From the NCBI GenBank assembly GCA_945907045.1, contig CAMDSH010000007.1, forward strand, positions 54,395-118,394: DNA of 64,000 bases, read 5' to 3'. Each line of letters opens with the position of its first letter. Within the stretch, counting starts at the first letter, position 1. The notes under the pieces were generated by a model. That model was not told where the DNA came from. It saw nothing but the letters and a program-made list of their open reading frames with translations, and ran no database searches. This DNA is from Rhizobium sp. Q54. GTDB lineage: Bacteria > Pseudomonadota > Alphaproteobacteria > Rhizobiales > Xanthobacteraceae. Position numbers and translations under genes: made by a program. Below are positions 1-10,004 of this stretch, piece by piece.

Positions 1-1
1 A

Positions 2-760
2 GGGTCCATCGCGACACGTCAGGTCGCCCGGTCCGAGCCCGACGGCTACACACTCGGCCTCGGCGGCACCGGCACGCTCGCCGTCGGTCCGACGCTTTAT
101 CCCAATGTCGGCTTCGACCCGCGCAAGGATTTTGCTCCGGTCGGACTGATCGCGACCAGCGCGCTTGTCGTTCTGGTGAACCCTTCGGTGCCGGTTCGCA
201 CGATTGGGGAGTTGATCGCACTCGCCAAGAAGGAGCCCGGAAAACTCAACTTCGCCTCCGCCGGCATCGGCAGCGGTATGCATCTCGGCACTGAACTATT
301 TGCGCTGCGGGCCGGCGTGCAACTTGCGCATATTCCCTACAAGGGCACTTCGCCTGCGTTGACTGATTTGCTGGGCGGGCATGTGGCGATATTTTTCTGT
401 TCACTGCCGCCGGCCAGCGGCCTCATCAAAGAAGGCAAAGTTCGCGCGCTGGCTGTGACGGGCCCGAAACGCTCGGCCATTTTTCCGGATTTGCCGACGG
501 TGGCGGAGGCCGGCCTGTCCGGTTACGAAGCGGTGCTGCACTATGGAATCATCGCTCCCGCCGGCACGCCGCGGCCAATCATCGACAAGCTCAATGCCGC
601 GTTGCGCGCGGCGGTCGCCGCGCCGGACGTGCGCGCGCGCATCGTCACCGACGGCGCCGAACCTTTCGTGAGCACGCCGGAGGAATATGCCGCCGACATC
701 GACCTTGAGGAGACCAAATGGTCGGCAATCGTGAAGAAGGCGGGCGCGAAGGCGGAGTGA
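2..760 (+). CDS. Bug/TctC-family tripartite tricarboxylate transporter substrate-binding protein, 5' truncated
   Basis: The frame is open from the left edge of the window and gives 252 residues of a Bug/TctC periplasmic solute-binding protein, normally about 320-330 residues. The N-terminal part with the signal peptide therefore lies outside. Family features seen are the early ARSEPDGYTLGLGGTG block, the NFASAGIGSGMHLGTELF block of the ligand cleft, the IPYKGTSPALTDLLGG segment and a C-terminal ETKWSAIVKKAGAKAE tail. Such proteins capture carboxylates, often aromatic or dicarboxylic acids, for TctAB-type or orphan uptake. No TctA or TctB is visible here, as is common for expanded Bug families. 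The gene ends 4 nt before the acyl-CoA dehydrogenase gene, so it is probably the first visible member of a catabolic operon reaching the MmgE/PrpD gene. The ligand cannot be told from sequence. Confidence 0.9.
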   Translation, partial: GSIATRQVARSEPDGYTLGLGGTGTLAVGPTLYPNVGFDPRKDFAPVGLIATSALVVLVNPSVPVRTIGELIALAKKEPGKLNFASAGIGSGMHLGTELFALRAGVQLAHIPYKGTSPALTDLLGGHVAIFFCSLPPASGLIKEGKVRALAVTGPKRSAIFPDLPTVAEAGLSGYEAVLHYGIIAPAGTPRPIIDKLNAALRAAVAAPDVRARIVTDGAEPFVSTPEEYAADIDLEETKWSAIVKKAGAKAE

Positions 761-764
761 CAAT

Positions 765-1931
765 ATGAATTTTGAATTCAGCGACGAGCAGAAGCTGTTC
801 GCGGACTCGGTCAAGAAGTTCGCGCTCGCGCATCTGGAAAAGGACGCGCTCAAGCGCGCGCATAATCCGCGCTTTCCCTTCGACGTCGCGCAACTGATGA
901 GCAAACAGGGCTTGATGGGGATCACTGTTTCGGAAGCCGACGGCGGCCAGGGCGGCTCGCTGATGGACGCCGTGATTGCCGTCGATCAGATCGCCTCGGT
1001 GTGTCCGCGTTCCACCGACGTGCTGCAGTTCGGCAGCTTCGGCCCGATCCGCACCTTCGCCGAATACGGGACGCCGCAACAGAAGGCGCGCTGGCTGCCC
1101 GACCTGCTTTCCGGACGCGCGGTGATGAGCCTCGGCATGACCGAGCCCGACGCCGGTTCCGCAGCAACCGAACTCAAAACCACCGCCAAACCCGACGGCT
1201 CGCATTATCTCATCAGTGGCAGCAAGGTGTTTTCCACCTTCAGCCCGGACGCGCAGATTTTTCTCATCTATGTGCGTTTCAGTGCAGGGCTCGGCGGCAT
1301 CGGCTCGATCATCGTCGAGCGTGGCACCAAAGGTTTTACCGTCGGCCAGCCGGCGAGTTTCATGAGCGGCGAAGAGTGGTGCGAACTGCATTTCGACAAT
1401 TGCCGCGTGCCGGCGGAGAACGTGCTGCTCGGCCCCGGTGGTTTCAAGAAGCAAATGTCCGGTTTCAACGTCGAGCGCATCGGCAACGCGGCGCGTTCGC
1501 TCGCCTTCGGCCGCTATGCCTACAACAAGGCGCGCGAGCACGCGGCAAGCCGCGAACAATTTGGTCGGCCATTGTGCGAATTCCAGGGCCTGCAATGGAA
1601 ATTCGCCGACATGGCGATCAAGCTCGAAAGCGCGCAGCTGTTGCTTTATCGCGCGGCAGTGAATGCCGACCGCGGTTTTCCATCGGCTTACGAGACCGCT
1701 GTCGCCAAGGCCGCCTGCAACACCACTGGCTTCGATCTCGCAAACGAGGCCGTGCAAGTGATGGGCGCGCTCGGCTACAGCCGCGAGACGCTGGTGGAAT
1801 ATTGCATGCGCCGCTGCCGCGGCTGGATGATCGCCGGCGGCTCGATCGAGATTTTGAAAAACCGCATCGCCGAACACGTGTTCGACCGCCGCTTCGACCA
1901 GCGCAAACGTCATGCTGACGCCGCCGAGTGA
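765..1931 (+). CDS. Acyl-CoA dehydrogenase
   Basis: This 388-residue protein has the usual acyl-CoA dehydrogenase length and order: helical N-domain (NFEFSDEQKLFADSVKKF), central beta domain with the FAD-contact stretch MTEPDAGSAATELKT, and a C-terminal helical domain with REQFGRPLCEFQGLQWKFADM and a final IAGGSIEILKNRIAEHV segment. It should oxidise an acyl-CoA to the 2,3-enoyl-CoA and pass electrons to ETF. It follows the binding protein by 4 nt and overlaps the next gene (NDP-forming acyl-CoA synthetase) by 20 nt, so the three are almost certainly co-transcribed. Together they suggest uptake, CoA activation and desaturation of one carboxylic acid. Substrate chain length or type is not readable from the sequence. 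Confidence 0.9.
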   Translation: MNFEFSDEQKLFADSVKKFALAHLEKDALKRAHNPRFPFDVAQLMSKQGLMGITVSEADGGQGGSLMDAVIAVDQIASVCPRSTDVLQFGSFGPIRTFAEYGTPQQKARWLPDLLSGRAVMSLGMTEPDAGSAATELKTTAKPDGSHYLISGSKVFSTFSPDAQIFLIYVRFSAGLGGIGSIIVERGTKGFTVGQPASFMSGEEWCELHFDNCRVPAENVLLGPGGFKKQMSGFNVERIGNAARSLAFGRYAYNKAREHAASREQFGRPLCEFQGLQWKFADMAIKLESAQLLLYRAAVNADRGFPSAYETAVAKAACNTTGFDLANEAVQVMGALGYSRETLVEYCMRRCRGWMIAGGSIEILKNRIAEHVFDRRFDQRKRHADAAE

Positions 1932-3996
1932 CGGCGCGAAAGCGCGCGCGCTCCGGCAAGCGCTGCTCTCGCCGCAGTCGGTCGCGCTGATCGGGCAATC
2001 GAACGACGAAACGAAAACCGCCGGACGTCCGCTGAAATATCTGCGTCAGGCCGGTTATGGCGGCCGCGTATATCCGATCAATGCGCGGCGCGATGAAGTG
2101 CTGGGCGAGCGCGCATGGCCTTCAATCGCCGCGCTGCCGGAAGTGCCGGAGCACGCCTACATCGTGACGCCGACTGAGGCCGCGATCGAAGCGGTTGAGG
2201 AATGCGGACGGGCGGGTGTCGCGGTCGCGACCGTGCTGGCGAATGGCTTTGCGGAATCTGGCGCGGAAGGCGAGAAACGCGAAACGCGGTTGCGCGATAT
2301 CTCCGCACGTACCGGGATTCGCATCGTCGGCCCGTCGAGCCTTGGCGTCGTCAACCTGCGGGACAAAGTGCTGCTGACCGCCAACGCTGCTTTCGCGGAA
2401 AAGGATTTGCCTGTGGGCCGTATTTTCGCGGCCTCACACAGCGGAAGTCTCATCGGCGCACTCGCCTCGCGTGGAAAGGCGCGCAGCATCGGCTTTGCCG
2501 GATTGGTGTCGGTCGGCAACGAAGCCGATTTGTCCCTAGGTGAGATTTGCGCCGCGACGCTCGACGATCCCGACATCAATGGTTACCTGCTGTTTCTCGA
2601 AACCATGCGCAAGGCGAGTGAGCTGCGCGCTTTCGCGCTCGCCGCCGCCGCGCGCGGAAAGCCGGTTGTCGCCTACAAGCTCGGGCGCTCGGCGCAAGCG
2701 CGCGAACTTGCGGTGTCGCATACCGGCGCGCTCGCGGGCGAAGACGACGTCGCCAGCATGTTCCTTGCGGAATGCGGCATCGCGCGAGTCGAGACATTCG
2801 AAGGACTGATCGAAAGCGTCCCGCTGCTCACGCGCGTGCCGGTTTCAAAACGCGGCGCGCGGCGTCCGACCGTCGGCGTAGTGACCACTACCGCTGGCGG
2901 CGCCACCATGGTGATCGATCCGCTTAGTTTGCGCGGCATTGATGTTGCGTCACCCAGCGTCGCGACATTGGCTAAACTAAAGGCCGCCGGCATCGAAGCC
3001 GCGCCGGCACGGCTAATCGATCTCACCACCGCCGGCACGCGCTATGAGGTCATGAAAAGCGCGCTCGACATTCTGCTCGCCGCACCGGAATTCGATCTGG
3101 TGCTGGCGGTCGTCGGCTCCTCCGCGCGTTTCCATCCCGAACTCGCCGTGCAACCGATTGTCGATTGCGCCAATGCGGGAAAACCGATTGCCGCATTCCT
3201 GGTGCCGGAAGCGCCCGAGGCGCTGGCCCGATTGAGCGTGGCGGGCGTGGCGAATTTCCACGCGCCAGAATCCTGCGCCGATGCCATCGCCGCGATGTTG
3301 TTAAGGCGCGCGCCGCGAGCACTCGCAGCGACGCCACACGTCATCACAAGTATGCCGGGTCGCACGCTCGATGAGCTTGCCGCCTATGAATTGCTCGACC
3401 GCGCTGGAATCCCGCGTGCGCCCGCCGTGGCCATGGACGCGGATATCGCTAAAGCACCGTCGCTGCCGTTTCCCTATCCAGTCGCAGTGAAAGTGCTGTC
3501 GGCAGAATTTGCGCATAAGTCCGATGTCGGCGGCGTGGTGCTGAACGTGCGCGACGACAAGGCGCTGATCGCGGCAGCGCAAAAAATACATAAAGCCACC
3601 AAAGCCGCGCACGTGCTGGTGCAGCCGATGATCGCGGGCCTCGGCGAAGTCCTGATCGGCTATCGCGTTGATCGCGATGTCGGGCCGCTGGTCATGGTCG
3701 CGGCGGGCGGTCTGCTGGCGGAAATCCATCGCGACCGCGCGTTGCGGCTGGCGCCGGTCGATCTTGACGAAGCGCACGCGATGATCGGCGAAGTGCACAG
3801 CTTGCAGGCGCTTGCCGGTTATCGCGGCAAGCCGGCGGGCGATATCGGCGCGCTGGCGCAAGCCATCGTCAAGCTCTCGCAGTTTGCGAACGATCCCTCG
3901 ATTGCCGAAGCTGAAATCAATCCACTCATCGTGCGCGCCAAGGGCGAAGGCGTCGTCGCAGTCGACGCGCTGGTGAAGCTTTTTGGAAAGGCCTAA
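1912..3996 (+). CDS. NDP-forming acyl-CoA synthetase (acetate-CoA ligase, ADP-forming type)
   Basis: The 694-residue protein has the single-chain architecture of NDP-forming acyl-CoA synthetases: an N-terminal CoA-binding Rossmann domain (SPQSVALIGQSND near residue 20), succinyl-CoA-ligase-like domains carrying the phospho-histidine motif SHTGALAGEDD, and a C-terminal ATP-grasp domain (AVKVLSAEFAHKSDVGGVVL, then AEINPLIVRAKGEGVVAVDA at the end). These enzymes form acyl-CoA with ATP giving ADP and phosphate; relatives act on acetate, pimelate or phenylpropenoic acids such as ferulate. The start overlaps the preceding dehydrogenase by 20 nt, indicating translational coupling. The probable substrate is the acid brought in by the upstream binding protein, which is an inference. 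An alternative role as a protein acetyltransferase-like fusion is excluded because no GNAT domain is present. Confidence 0.87.
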   Translation: MLTPPSDGAKARALRQALLSPQSVALIGQSNDETKTAGRPLKYLRQAGYGGRVYPINARRDEVLGERAWPSIAALPEVPEHAYIVTPTEAAIEAVEECGRAGVAVATVLANGFAESGAEGEKRETRLRDISARTGIRIVGPSSLGVVNLRDKVLLTANAAFAEKDLPVGRIFAASHSGSLIGALASRGKARSIGFAGLVSVGNEADLSLGEICAATLDDPDINGYLLFLETMRKASELRAFALAAAARGKPVVAYKLGRSAQARELAVSHTGALAGEDDVASMFLAECGIARVETFEGLIESVPLLTRVPVSKRGARRPTVGVVTTTAGGATMVIDPLSLRGIDVASPSVATLAKLKAAGIEAAPARLIDLTTAGTRYEVMKSALDILLAAPEFDLVLAVVGSSARFHPELAVQPIVDCANAGKPIAAFLVPEAPEALARLSVAGVANFHAPESCADAIAAMLLRRAPRALAATPHVITSMPGRTLDELAAYELLDRAGIPRAPAVAMDADIAKAPSLPFPYPVAVKVLSAEFAHKSDVGGVVLNVRDDKALIAAAQKIHKATKAAHVLVQPMIAGLGEVLIGYRVDRDVGPLVMVAAGGLLAEIHRDRALRLAPVDLDEAHAMIGEVHSLQALAGYRGKPAGDIGALAQAIVKLSQFANDPSIAEAEINPLIVRAKGEGVVAVDALVKLFGKA

Positions 3997-4005
3997 GTTC
4001 TTCGC

Positions 4006-5403
4006 ATGTCGCACGCCGAAGCCGTTCATCCGCTTAATCCAGCCGCCGGCGCAACCGCGGCGCTGGTCGAATTCGTCGGCGGATTGCGTTACGGCGATCT
4101 GACCGACGAAGTCCGCTATTACGCGCGGCGGCATCTGCTCGACACCGTGGGCGTGATGATCGCAGGCGCACCCGGCGAAGTAGCAACGCGTGCCGAGGCG
4201 GTGATCGCGTCGGTGCGCGGCGCGGGTAAAATTCCGGTGCCGGGCCGCGCGCGTCGCGCCGATCTGCTCGACGCCGCGTTTCTCGGCGGCACCGCGGCGC
4301 ACGGCATCGAACTCGATGATGGCTATCGCGTCGGCTCTGCCCATTGCGGCTGCGTCGTCGTTCCCGCCGCGCTGAGCGTTGCTTACGAGAAAAACGCCAG
4401 CGGCAGCTCACTGATCGAGGCGATGGTGGCGGGTTACGAAACCGCGATTGCGCTGGCGCGAGCCTGCGCGCCGGATTTGCGGCAGCGCGGATTTCATCCG
4501 ACCGGCGCCGTCGGTCCGTTTGGCGCCGCGATGGCGGTGGCAAAGCTGCGCGGATTGTCCGCCGAGAAGATAGCCAATGCGCTCGGCATCGCGGCGTCGA
4601 GTGCCGCCGGACTGTTCGCGTTCGTCAACGGCGGCGGCGACATCAAGCGGCTGCACGCCGGCCACGCGTCGCGCGAAGGAATGCAAGCCGCGTTGCTCGC
4701 CGAGCACAACGTCGAAGGTCCGCCGCAGGTGATCGAGGCGCGAGACGGTTTCATGCAAGCTTTTGCGTTCGGCCGCGGCGGCAAGCTGCGCGCCATCGCG
4801 TTGCCGCCTGCCGTGCCATTCGGCATCACCGATTGCTACATCAAGCCATCCGCATGCTGCCGCCACATTCAGCCTGCGGTGGAGGCTCTGAGCGCCCTGC
4901 TCGACGACGAAAAGATAAAGCCCGAAGACATCACGCGCATCGATGTCGAAACTTATCGCATCGCCGCCGAGCACGCCCATACCGGCTGGGACGACTACGC
5001 CAGCGCGCAACTCAGCTTTCCGTATCTGATCGGCCTCGCGGTGCGCTTTCGCGGCGTGAAGCTGGAGCATTTCAGCGATGAAGTGCGTCGCAATCCCGCC
5101 TTTACCGAAATTGCGCGCAAGCTGCATGTCAGCGCGCCAGTGGAGATCGACAGACTCTATCCGGATTTGCGGCCCGCGCGCGTCACGGTCACCACCGCGC
5201 GCGGCAGCGTGACGCGGCAGGCCGACGAGGCGCTAGGTTCGCGGCTGGTTCCGCTCGACGACAAAGGCCTGCGCGCGAAATTCCACGGATTGGTGGAGCC
5301 GGTGCTCGGCGCGGCGCGCGCGAGCGAACTTAGCCAGCGGCTGTGGGATATCGACAAGGCGCGCGAAGTTCGCTCGCTGATCGAGGCGGCGGCCAAGACG
5401 TAA
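4006..5403 (+). CDS. MmgE/PrpD family protein
   Basis: This is a 465-residue member of the MmgE/PrpD family (2-methylcitrate dehydratase, cis-aconitate decarboxylase and relatives). Recognisable features are the early HLLDTVGVMIAGAPGEVATR segment, the ELDDGYRVGSAHCGCVVVPA block and the FHPTGAVGPFGAAMAVAKL block. The family catalyses dehydration, decarboxylation or isomerisation of polycarboxylates; catabolic members are often misannotated and their substrates unknown. It lies 9 nt after the acyl-CoA synthetase gene, in the same operon, with no prpB or prpC nearby, so a methylcitrate-cycle role is unlikely. The 3' end is convergent with the monooxygenase gene, with only 10 nt between stop codons. 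Confidence 0.85.
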   Translation: MSHAEAVHPLNPAAGATAALVEFVGGLRYGDLTDEVRYYARRHLLDTVGVMIAGAPGEVATRAEAVIASVRGAGKIPVPGRARRADLLDAAFLGGTAAHGIELDDGYRVGSAHCGCVVVPAALSVAYEKNASGSSLIEAMVAGYETAIALARACAPDLRQRGFHPTGAVGPFGAAMAVAKLRGLSAEKIANALGIAASSAAGLFAFVNGGGDIKRLHAGHASREGMQAALLAEHNVEGPPQVIEARDGFMQAFAFGRGGKLRAIALPPAVPFGITDCYIKPSACCRHIQPAVEALSALLDDEKIKPEDITRIDVETYRIAAEHAHTGWDDYASAQLSFPYLIGLAVRFRGVKLEHFSDEVRRNPAFTEIARKLHVSAPVEIDRLYPDLRPARVTVTTARGSVTRQADEALGSRLVPLDDKGLRAKFHGLVEPVLGAARASELSQRLWDIDKAREVRSLIEAAAKT

Positions 5404-5413
5404 ACTAATAATT

Positions 5414-7753
5414 TTATTCCGCCGCCTGCTTCCAGGTGTTGGCGTGCGCCTTTGGCTTGGCCTTGCGGCGCAAGTCGGTCAATTCCTCGCGCTCGCGTAA
5501 CGCATTGCGGAACAGCTGTTCCTTGCCCGCGAGATATTGCGGCGGGCAATGCACGTCCGCGTCGTACCAGCTTGCCGCCTTCATCACAAAGGACGGATCG
5601 GCAAGATGCGGGCGCGCGAGCGCGACCAGATCTGCACGGCCGGCGGAAACGATGGTGTTGACCTGATCGGCGGTGGTTATGTTGCCGACACACATGGTGG
5701 CGAGGCCCGCTTCGTTACGTATTTGATCGGAGAACGGCGTCTGGAACATGCGCCCGAAAATCGGCGCAGAATCGGCGGTCGTCTGCCCGGTTGAAACGTC
5801 GATGAGATCGCAACCGTCGTCAGCGAACATGCGTGCGATCTCGACCGATTCCTCGCCCGTGATCCCGCCGTCGGCCCAATCGGTCGCAGAAATGCGCACT
5901 GACATCGGTTTGTCATGGGGCCAAACCGCGCGCATGGCGCGGAAGACTTCGAGCGGGAAACGCAGCCGATTTTCCAGCGAGCCGCCGTATTCATCGGTGC
6001 GCTTGTTGGTGAGCGGCGAGATGAAGCTCGCGAGCAGATAACCGTGCGCGGCATGCAGCTCCAGCATGTCGAAGCCCGCGCGCGCGCCGCGTTGCGCGGC
6101 CTGCGTAAAATCGGTGATTACCTTGTTCATGTCCGCGCGGTTCATCGCGCGCGGAATTTGGCTATGCGGGAAATACGGAATCGCGGAAGCCGACATCACC
6201 GGCCACGCGCCATGCTCCAGCGGCTCGTCGATTCCTTCCCACATCAGCTTGGTCGCGCCCTTGCGCCCGGCGTGGCCGAGTTGCAAACAAAACTTGGCGG
6301 CGGAATTGCCGTGCACGAAATCGGCGATCCGCTTCCACGCCGCTTCATGCGCGTCGTTATACAACCCGGCGCAGCCAGGCGTGATGCGCGCCTCTTCCGA
6401 CACGACGGTCATTTCGGTAAACATCAGTCCGGCGCCGCCGACGGCACGCGCGCCGTAATGCACCATGTGCCATTCGTTTGGCAGGCCGCCCTGCGCCGAG
6501 TATTGGCACATCGGCGATACCACGACTCGGTTCGCCAGCGTCAAGCCGCGCAAACGGAACGGCTGAAACATCGGCGGCACGGGGTGCGCCATATCTGTGT
6601 CGAAGCCTTGCTTGCGCACATCCCCGGCAACAACGCGATCGACTTCCGCCACAAACTCAGGCGCACGCAAAGCCAGATTGTCATAGGTGATCGCCTTCGA
6701 GCGCGTCATCAACCCGAAGGCAAAGCGCGTCGGATGCATTTGCCAGAAACGCCTAACATGTTCGAACCACACCAGCGACACGTCGGCGGAGTGCTGCGTC
6801 TTTTCGACTTCCTCGCGCCGGTTGGTCTCATAATGCGCCAGCGCCTTCGCAACATCGCCGCCGCTGACACGGAACGCTTCGTAGAGCGCAATCGCGTCTT
6901 CCATCGCCAGCTTGGTGCCGGAGCCGATGGAAAAATGCGCGGTCGCCTTGGCGTCGCCGATCAGCACGACATTTCCGGCAATCCACTTCTCGCAGCGAAT
7001 GGTCGGAAAATTCCGCCACATCGAACGGTTGGTGATGAGTTTGTGGCCGGCCAGTTCCGTAGCGAACAAGTTTTCAAAAAACTTCGCCGACGCAGCTTCG
7101 TCCAATTTGTCGAGACCCGCGCGCGTGAATGTTTCCGGATCGGTTTCGAAAATCCAGGTCGAGCGGCCCGGCTCGTATTGATAGCAATGCACGATGAAAA
7201 TGCCGTGCTCGGTCTCGCGGAAGAAAAACGTGAAGGTGTCGAGCGGGCGCGTTGAACCCATCCAGCAAAATTTATTCGGGCGCAGATCGACCGATGGCTG
7301 AAACGCTTCGGCGTATTTCTCGCGCACGCGCGAATTGATCCCATCCGCCGCCACAACAAGATCGGCCTCGCGCCGCGCGGTGTCTATGTCGGAAACCTCG
7401 CACTGAAATTTCAATTTAACGCCGAGTGCGCGCGCGCGCTCGGTCAGCAGCCGCAACAGCGTCGTACGCGCGCAGCCGCAAAAACCGTTCCCGCCGATGC
7501 GGTGCACGGTATCCTTGAAATGGATTTCGATGTCGTCCCAGTACGCGAAGTTATTTGTAATCGCGCGGTAACTCTCCGCGTCGTAGCCCTCGAACGTCTC
7601 CAGCGTCTGGTCGGAGAACACGACGCCGAAGCCGAACGTATCGTCCGGCCGGTTGCGCTCGAAAACGGTGATCTGCGCGGCCGGCCACGCCTTCTTCATC
7701 AGGATGGAGAAATAGAGGCCCGCCGGGCCGCCGCCGATGACGTGGATTTTCAT
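5414..7753 (-). CDS. Bifunctional flavin monooxygenase / old-yellow-enzyme reductase acting on an aryl-CoA (2-aminobenzoyl-CoA monooxygenase/reductase or salicylyl-CoA 5-hydroxylase type)
   Basis: The 779-residue protein joins two flavin domains. Residues 1 to about 380 form a class A FAD monooxygenase with GGGPAG at 7-12 and a [18 protein letters not shown] motif. Residues from about 390 form an NADH:flavin oxidoreductase barrel ([51 protein letters not shown]). This two-domain layout is that of Azoarcus 2-aminobenzoyl-CoA monooxygenase/reductase and of salicylyl-CoA 5-hydroxylase. In the first, one half hydroxylates the ring at C5 and the other reduces it without loss of CoA. Divergent neighbours (aryl-CoA ligase, acyl-CoA dehydrogenase, crotonase, SDR, Rid protein, MarR) make the aminobenzoyl-CoA role more likely. 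The gene starts 45 nt from a long inverted repeat, a probable MarR operator. Confidence 0.85.
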   Translation of the reverse strand: MKIHVIGGGPAGLYFSILMKKAWPAAQITVFERNRPDDTFGFGVVFSDQTLETFEGYDAESYRAITNNFAYWDDIEIHFKDTVHRIGGNGFCGCARTTLLRLLTERARALGVKLKFQCEVSDIDTARREADLVVAADGINSRVREKYAEAFQPSVDLRPNKFCWMGSTRPLDTFTFFFRETEHGIFIVHCYQYEPGRSTWIFETDPETFTRAGLDKLDEAASAKFFENLFATELAGHKLITNRSMWRNFPTIRCEKWIAGNVVLIGDAKATAHFSIGSGTKLAMEDAIALYEAFRVSGGDVAKALAHYETNRREEVEKTQHSADVSLVWFEHVRRFWQMHPTRFAFGLMTRSKAITYDNLALRAPEFVAEVDRVVAGDVRKQGFDTDMAHPVPPMFQPFRLRGLTLANRVVVSPMCQYSAQGGLPNEWHMVHYGARAVGGAGLMFTEMTVVSEEARITPGCAGLYNDAHEAAWKRIADFVHGNSAAKFCLQLGHAGRKGATKLMWEGIDEPLEHGAWPVMSASAIPYFPHSQIPRAMNRADMNKVITDFTQAAQRGARAGFDMLELHAAHGYLLASFISPLTNKRTDEYGGSLENRLRFPLEVFRAMRAVWPHDKPMSVRISATDWADGGITGEESVEIARMFADDGCDLIDVSTGQTTADSAPIFGRMFQTPFSDQIRNEAGLATMCVGNITTADQVNTIVSAGRADLVALARPHLADPSFVMKAASWYDADVHCPPQYLAGKEQLFRNALREREELTDLRRKAKPKAHANTWKQAAE

Positions 7754-7797
7754 GCGCGCCTCTGCCTGTCAGGCGAATGGGGCTCCGCTCGGCAATT

Positions 7798-7858
7798 ACT
7801 TTAAGCTTGAAATATATGCCGGGCAACCCTTGAGGCCTATATATTTTAGGCTTAAAGT
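7798..7858. promoter_or_regulatory. Long inverted repeat in divergent promoter region, probable MarR operator
   Basis: Two 20-nt arms at 7798-7817 and 7839-7858 are inverted copies matching at 18 of 20 positions, separated by 21 nt. Each arm is AT-rich with the core TTAAGC...ATATAT, in a strongly GC-rich neighbourhood. The repeat sits between the divergent monooxygenase gene (start 7753) and the SDR-led operon (start 7897), whose second gene is a MarR regulator. Binding of MarR dimers to both arms would control both transcripts. The location and symmetry are seen; the regulator assignment is inferred. Confidence 0.65.
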
Positions 7859-7896
7859 ATTTGCGCTGGCTGGAGCGGAACAAGCCTGAGGCTCTC

Positions 7897-8658
7897 ATGA
7901 CGGCGCTCGATGGACGGCATGCACTGGTGACTGGCGGCGGACGCGGCATCGGCCGCGCGATCGCCGCGGCGCTCTCGGGCGCCGGCGCCAAGGTCACCGT
8001 GATGGGGCGGCAGGAAGCGCCGCTCAAGGATGCGGTCGGCAAAGGCGAAGCCACAGGATATTTCATCGCCGATGTCACTGACGCGCGCGTGATGGCGGAC
8101 GGGATTACGCGCGCCGCCGGCGAGCGCGGCGCTTTCGATATTCTCGTTGCCAATGCCGGCGGTGCCGAGAGCGCGCCCTTCGCCAAGGCCGACGCCACGC
8201 AATTTCAACGCATGTTCGATCTCAATGTCATGAGCGTTGTGCATTCAGCCCGTGCAGTGCTCGGCGGCATGACGAAGCAAGGTTTCGGCCGCATCGTCGC
8301 TGTCGCGTCCACCGCAGGTCTGAAGGGCTATGCTTATGTCCCCGCTTATTGCGCCGCCAAGCACGCCGTCGTCGGGCTGGTGCGCTCGCTCGCGATCGAG
8401 ACCGCGAACAGCGGCATCACCGTCAACGCGGTATGTCCCGGCTACACCGACACCGACTTGCTGCGTGCCAGCACCGACGCAGTCGCCAAAAAAACAGGAC
8501 GCACGCGCGAGCAGGCCATCGCCGAGTTCACCAAGGACGCGCCGCTTGGCCGCCTGATACGGCCGGAAGAAGTCGCGGCGGCGGTACTTTATTTGTGCTC
8601 GCCGGATGCCGCTGCCGTTACCGGCACAACACTGACAATCGCCGGCGGAGAAATCTGA
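7897..8658 (+). CDS. SDR-family oxidoreductase
   Basis: This 253-residue classical short-chain dehydrogenase has the TGGGRGIG dinucleotide motif at residues 12-19, NAG in [11 protein letters not shown] and the YxxxK catalytic pair in [13 protein letters not shown], ending with the usual [13 protein letters not shown] tail. It probably oxidises or reduces a hydroxyl or keto group of a ring-derived CoA ester, a beta-oxidation-like hydroxyacyl-CoA step. ATG at 7897 is preferred over a TTG at 7861, because the TTG lies just after the operator arm and would add 12 unrelated residues. The stop codon overlaps the MarR start (TGATG), so it is the first gene of the operon. Confidence 0.87.
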   Translation: MTALDGRHALVTGGGRGIGRAIAAALSGAGAKVTVMGRQEAPLKDAVGKGEATGYFIADVTDARVMADGITRAAGERGAFDILVANAGGAESAPFAKADATQFQRMFDLNVMSVVHSARAVLGGMTKQGFGRIVAVASTAGLKGYAYVPAYCAAKHAVVGLVRSLAIETANSGITVNAVCPGYTDTDLLRASTDAVAKKTGRTREQAIAEFTKDAPLGRLIRPEEVAAAVLYLCSPDAAAVTGTTLTIAGGEI

Positions 8659-9170
8659 TGGACGACACGACCGCGCTTCCGCTCGATGCGGAAACAAAGG
8701 TGAGCGAACGGCCGGCCGATCACGAGGCCGAGCTGCGGCTGTGGTTGCGTCTGTTCACCTGCACCACGTTGATCGAAGGCGAGATCCGCCGCCGCCTGCG
8801 CGACACGTTCGATGTCACGCTGCCGCGTTTCGACCTGATGGCGCAGCTCGACAAGGCGCCGGGCGGCATGACGCTGGGCGAACTCTCGAAACGCATGATG
8901 GTGTCGAACGGCAATGTCACGGGCCTGGCAGAGCGTCTTGCCACGCAGGGCCTGCTGGAGCGCCGCGCCTCCCCGACCGACCGGCGCGCGCAATTCGTCA
9001 GCCTGACACCGGAGGGCCGCAAAACCTTCCGCACCATGGCGCGCACGCACGAGAACTGGATCGCCGAACTGTTCGCCGGGCTTGGCCGCGACGATACCGA
9101 GAAGCTGATGACGCTGCTGGCGCGCGCGAAAGCCTCCGCGCGCAAGGCCGTCACGGCGGGGGAGAAATGA
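8658..9170 (+). CDS. MarR-family transcriptional regulator
   Basis: This 170-residue winged-helix protein has the MarR order: dimerisation helices, then the HTH around [20 protein letters not shown] and the wing [22 protein letters not shown] with the characteristic DRR turn. It lies second in the operon it probably controls, overlapping the SDR stop and the next start (ATGATGA). MarR proteins in aryl-CoA catabolic clusters (for example BadR, CouR) typically repress and are released by the CoA thioester; the ligand here would be the aryl-CoA made by the ligase in this operon. The likely binding site is the inverted repeat at 7798-7858. Start ATG 8658 is well supported by the coupling. Confidence 0.88.
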   Translation: MDDTTALPLDAETKVSERPADHEAELRLWLRLFTCTTLIEGEIRRRLRDTFDVTLPRFDLMAQLDKAPGGMTLGELSKRMMVSNGNVTGLAERLATQGLLERRASPTDRRAQFVSLTPEGRKTFRTMARTHENWIAELFAGLGRDDTEKLMTLLARAKASARKAVTAGEK

Positions 9171-10003
9171 TGACCGCTCATTCCGTCTCGCTACCGCTTG
9201 CCGGTTACAAAGCGCGCCACGTCAGCCTTGATGTTACCGGCAAGGTCGCAACGCTCACGCTCAACCGGCCGGAGCGCAAAAATCCGCTGACCTTCGAGAG
9301 CTACGCCGAACTCGCCGGAATTTTCCGCGCCGCCGCCAGAGACCAGCAAGTCAAAGTGTTTGTGCTCACCGGCGCGGGCGGCAATTTCTGCTCCGGCGGC
9401 GACGTGTTCGAAATCATCAAGCCGCTGGTGGAAGAAACCGACACCATCGGGTTGTTGAATTTCACGCGCATGACCGGCGAACTGGTGAAGGCCATGCGCG
9501 CCGCGCCGCAGCCTATCATCGCCGCCATCGACGGGGTTTGCGCGGGCGCCGGCGCCATTCTGGCGATGGCCTCCGACATCCGCTTCGGCACCACGGGCGC
9601 GAAGATTGCATTCCTGTTCAACCGCGTCGGTCTCGGCGGCTGCGACATGGGCGCTTGCGCAATCCTGCCGCGCATCATCGGGCAAGGCCGCGCGGCGGAA
9701 CTTCTGTTCACCGGACGCACGCTTGGCGGCGAGGAAGCCGAACGCTGGGGATTTTTCAACCGTCTCGCCGCGCCGGACAAAGTGCTCGGTGAAGCGGCGG
9801 CGCTCGCAACCGGACTTGCGAACGGGCCGACCTTTGCCAATGCAATGACCAAGCGCGCGCTGGAAATGGAATGGTCGATGCCGGTCGATCAAGCCATCGA
9901 GGCCGAAGCGGTTGCGCAGGCGCTCTGCATGAAGACGGAGGATTTCGCCCGCGCCTATCGCGCCTTCGCCGACAAGCAGAAGCCGGTATTCGAGGGCAAC
10001 TGA
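9167..10003 (+). CDS. Enoyl-CoA hydratase/isomerase family (crotonase) protein
   Basis: This 278-residue crotonase-fold enzyme shows [16 protein letters not shown] near residue 27, the CoA/oxyanion segment [11 protein letters not shown] near residue 70 and the second oxyanion block [19 protein letters not shown]. The [19 protein letters not shown] stretch replaces the usual peptide around the catalytic glutamates, so it is a divergent member rather than a textbook hydratase. In this context it may hydrate or hydrolytically cleave a cyclic enoyl- or oxo-acyl-CoA derived from the aromatic ring. Two in-frame ATG codons (9167, 9170) follow a strong GGGGGAG ribosome site; the first overlaps the MarR stop. 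Confidence 0.85.
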   Translation: MMTAHSVSLPLAGYKARHVSLDVTGKVATLTLNRPERKNPLTFESYAELAGIFRAAARDQQVKVFVLTGAGGNFCSGGDVFEIIKPLVEETDTIGLLNFTRMTGELVKAMRAAPQPIIAAIDGVCAGAGAILAMASDIRFGTTGAKIAFLFNRVGLGGCDMGACAILPRIIGQGRAAELLFTGRTLGGEEAERWGFFNRLAAPDKVLGEAAALATGLANGPTFANAMTKRALEMEWSMPVDQAIEAEAVAQALCMKTEDFARAYRAFADKQKPVFEGN

Positions 10004-10004
10004 C

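Noticed and set aside
5915..7255. 446-codon open frame antisense to the monooxygenase/reductase gene
   Set aside because: It runs opposite a well-supported 779-residue protein, has no recognisable domain and is His/Arg/Ala-rich as expected of antisense reading in GC-rich DNA.
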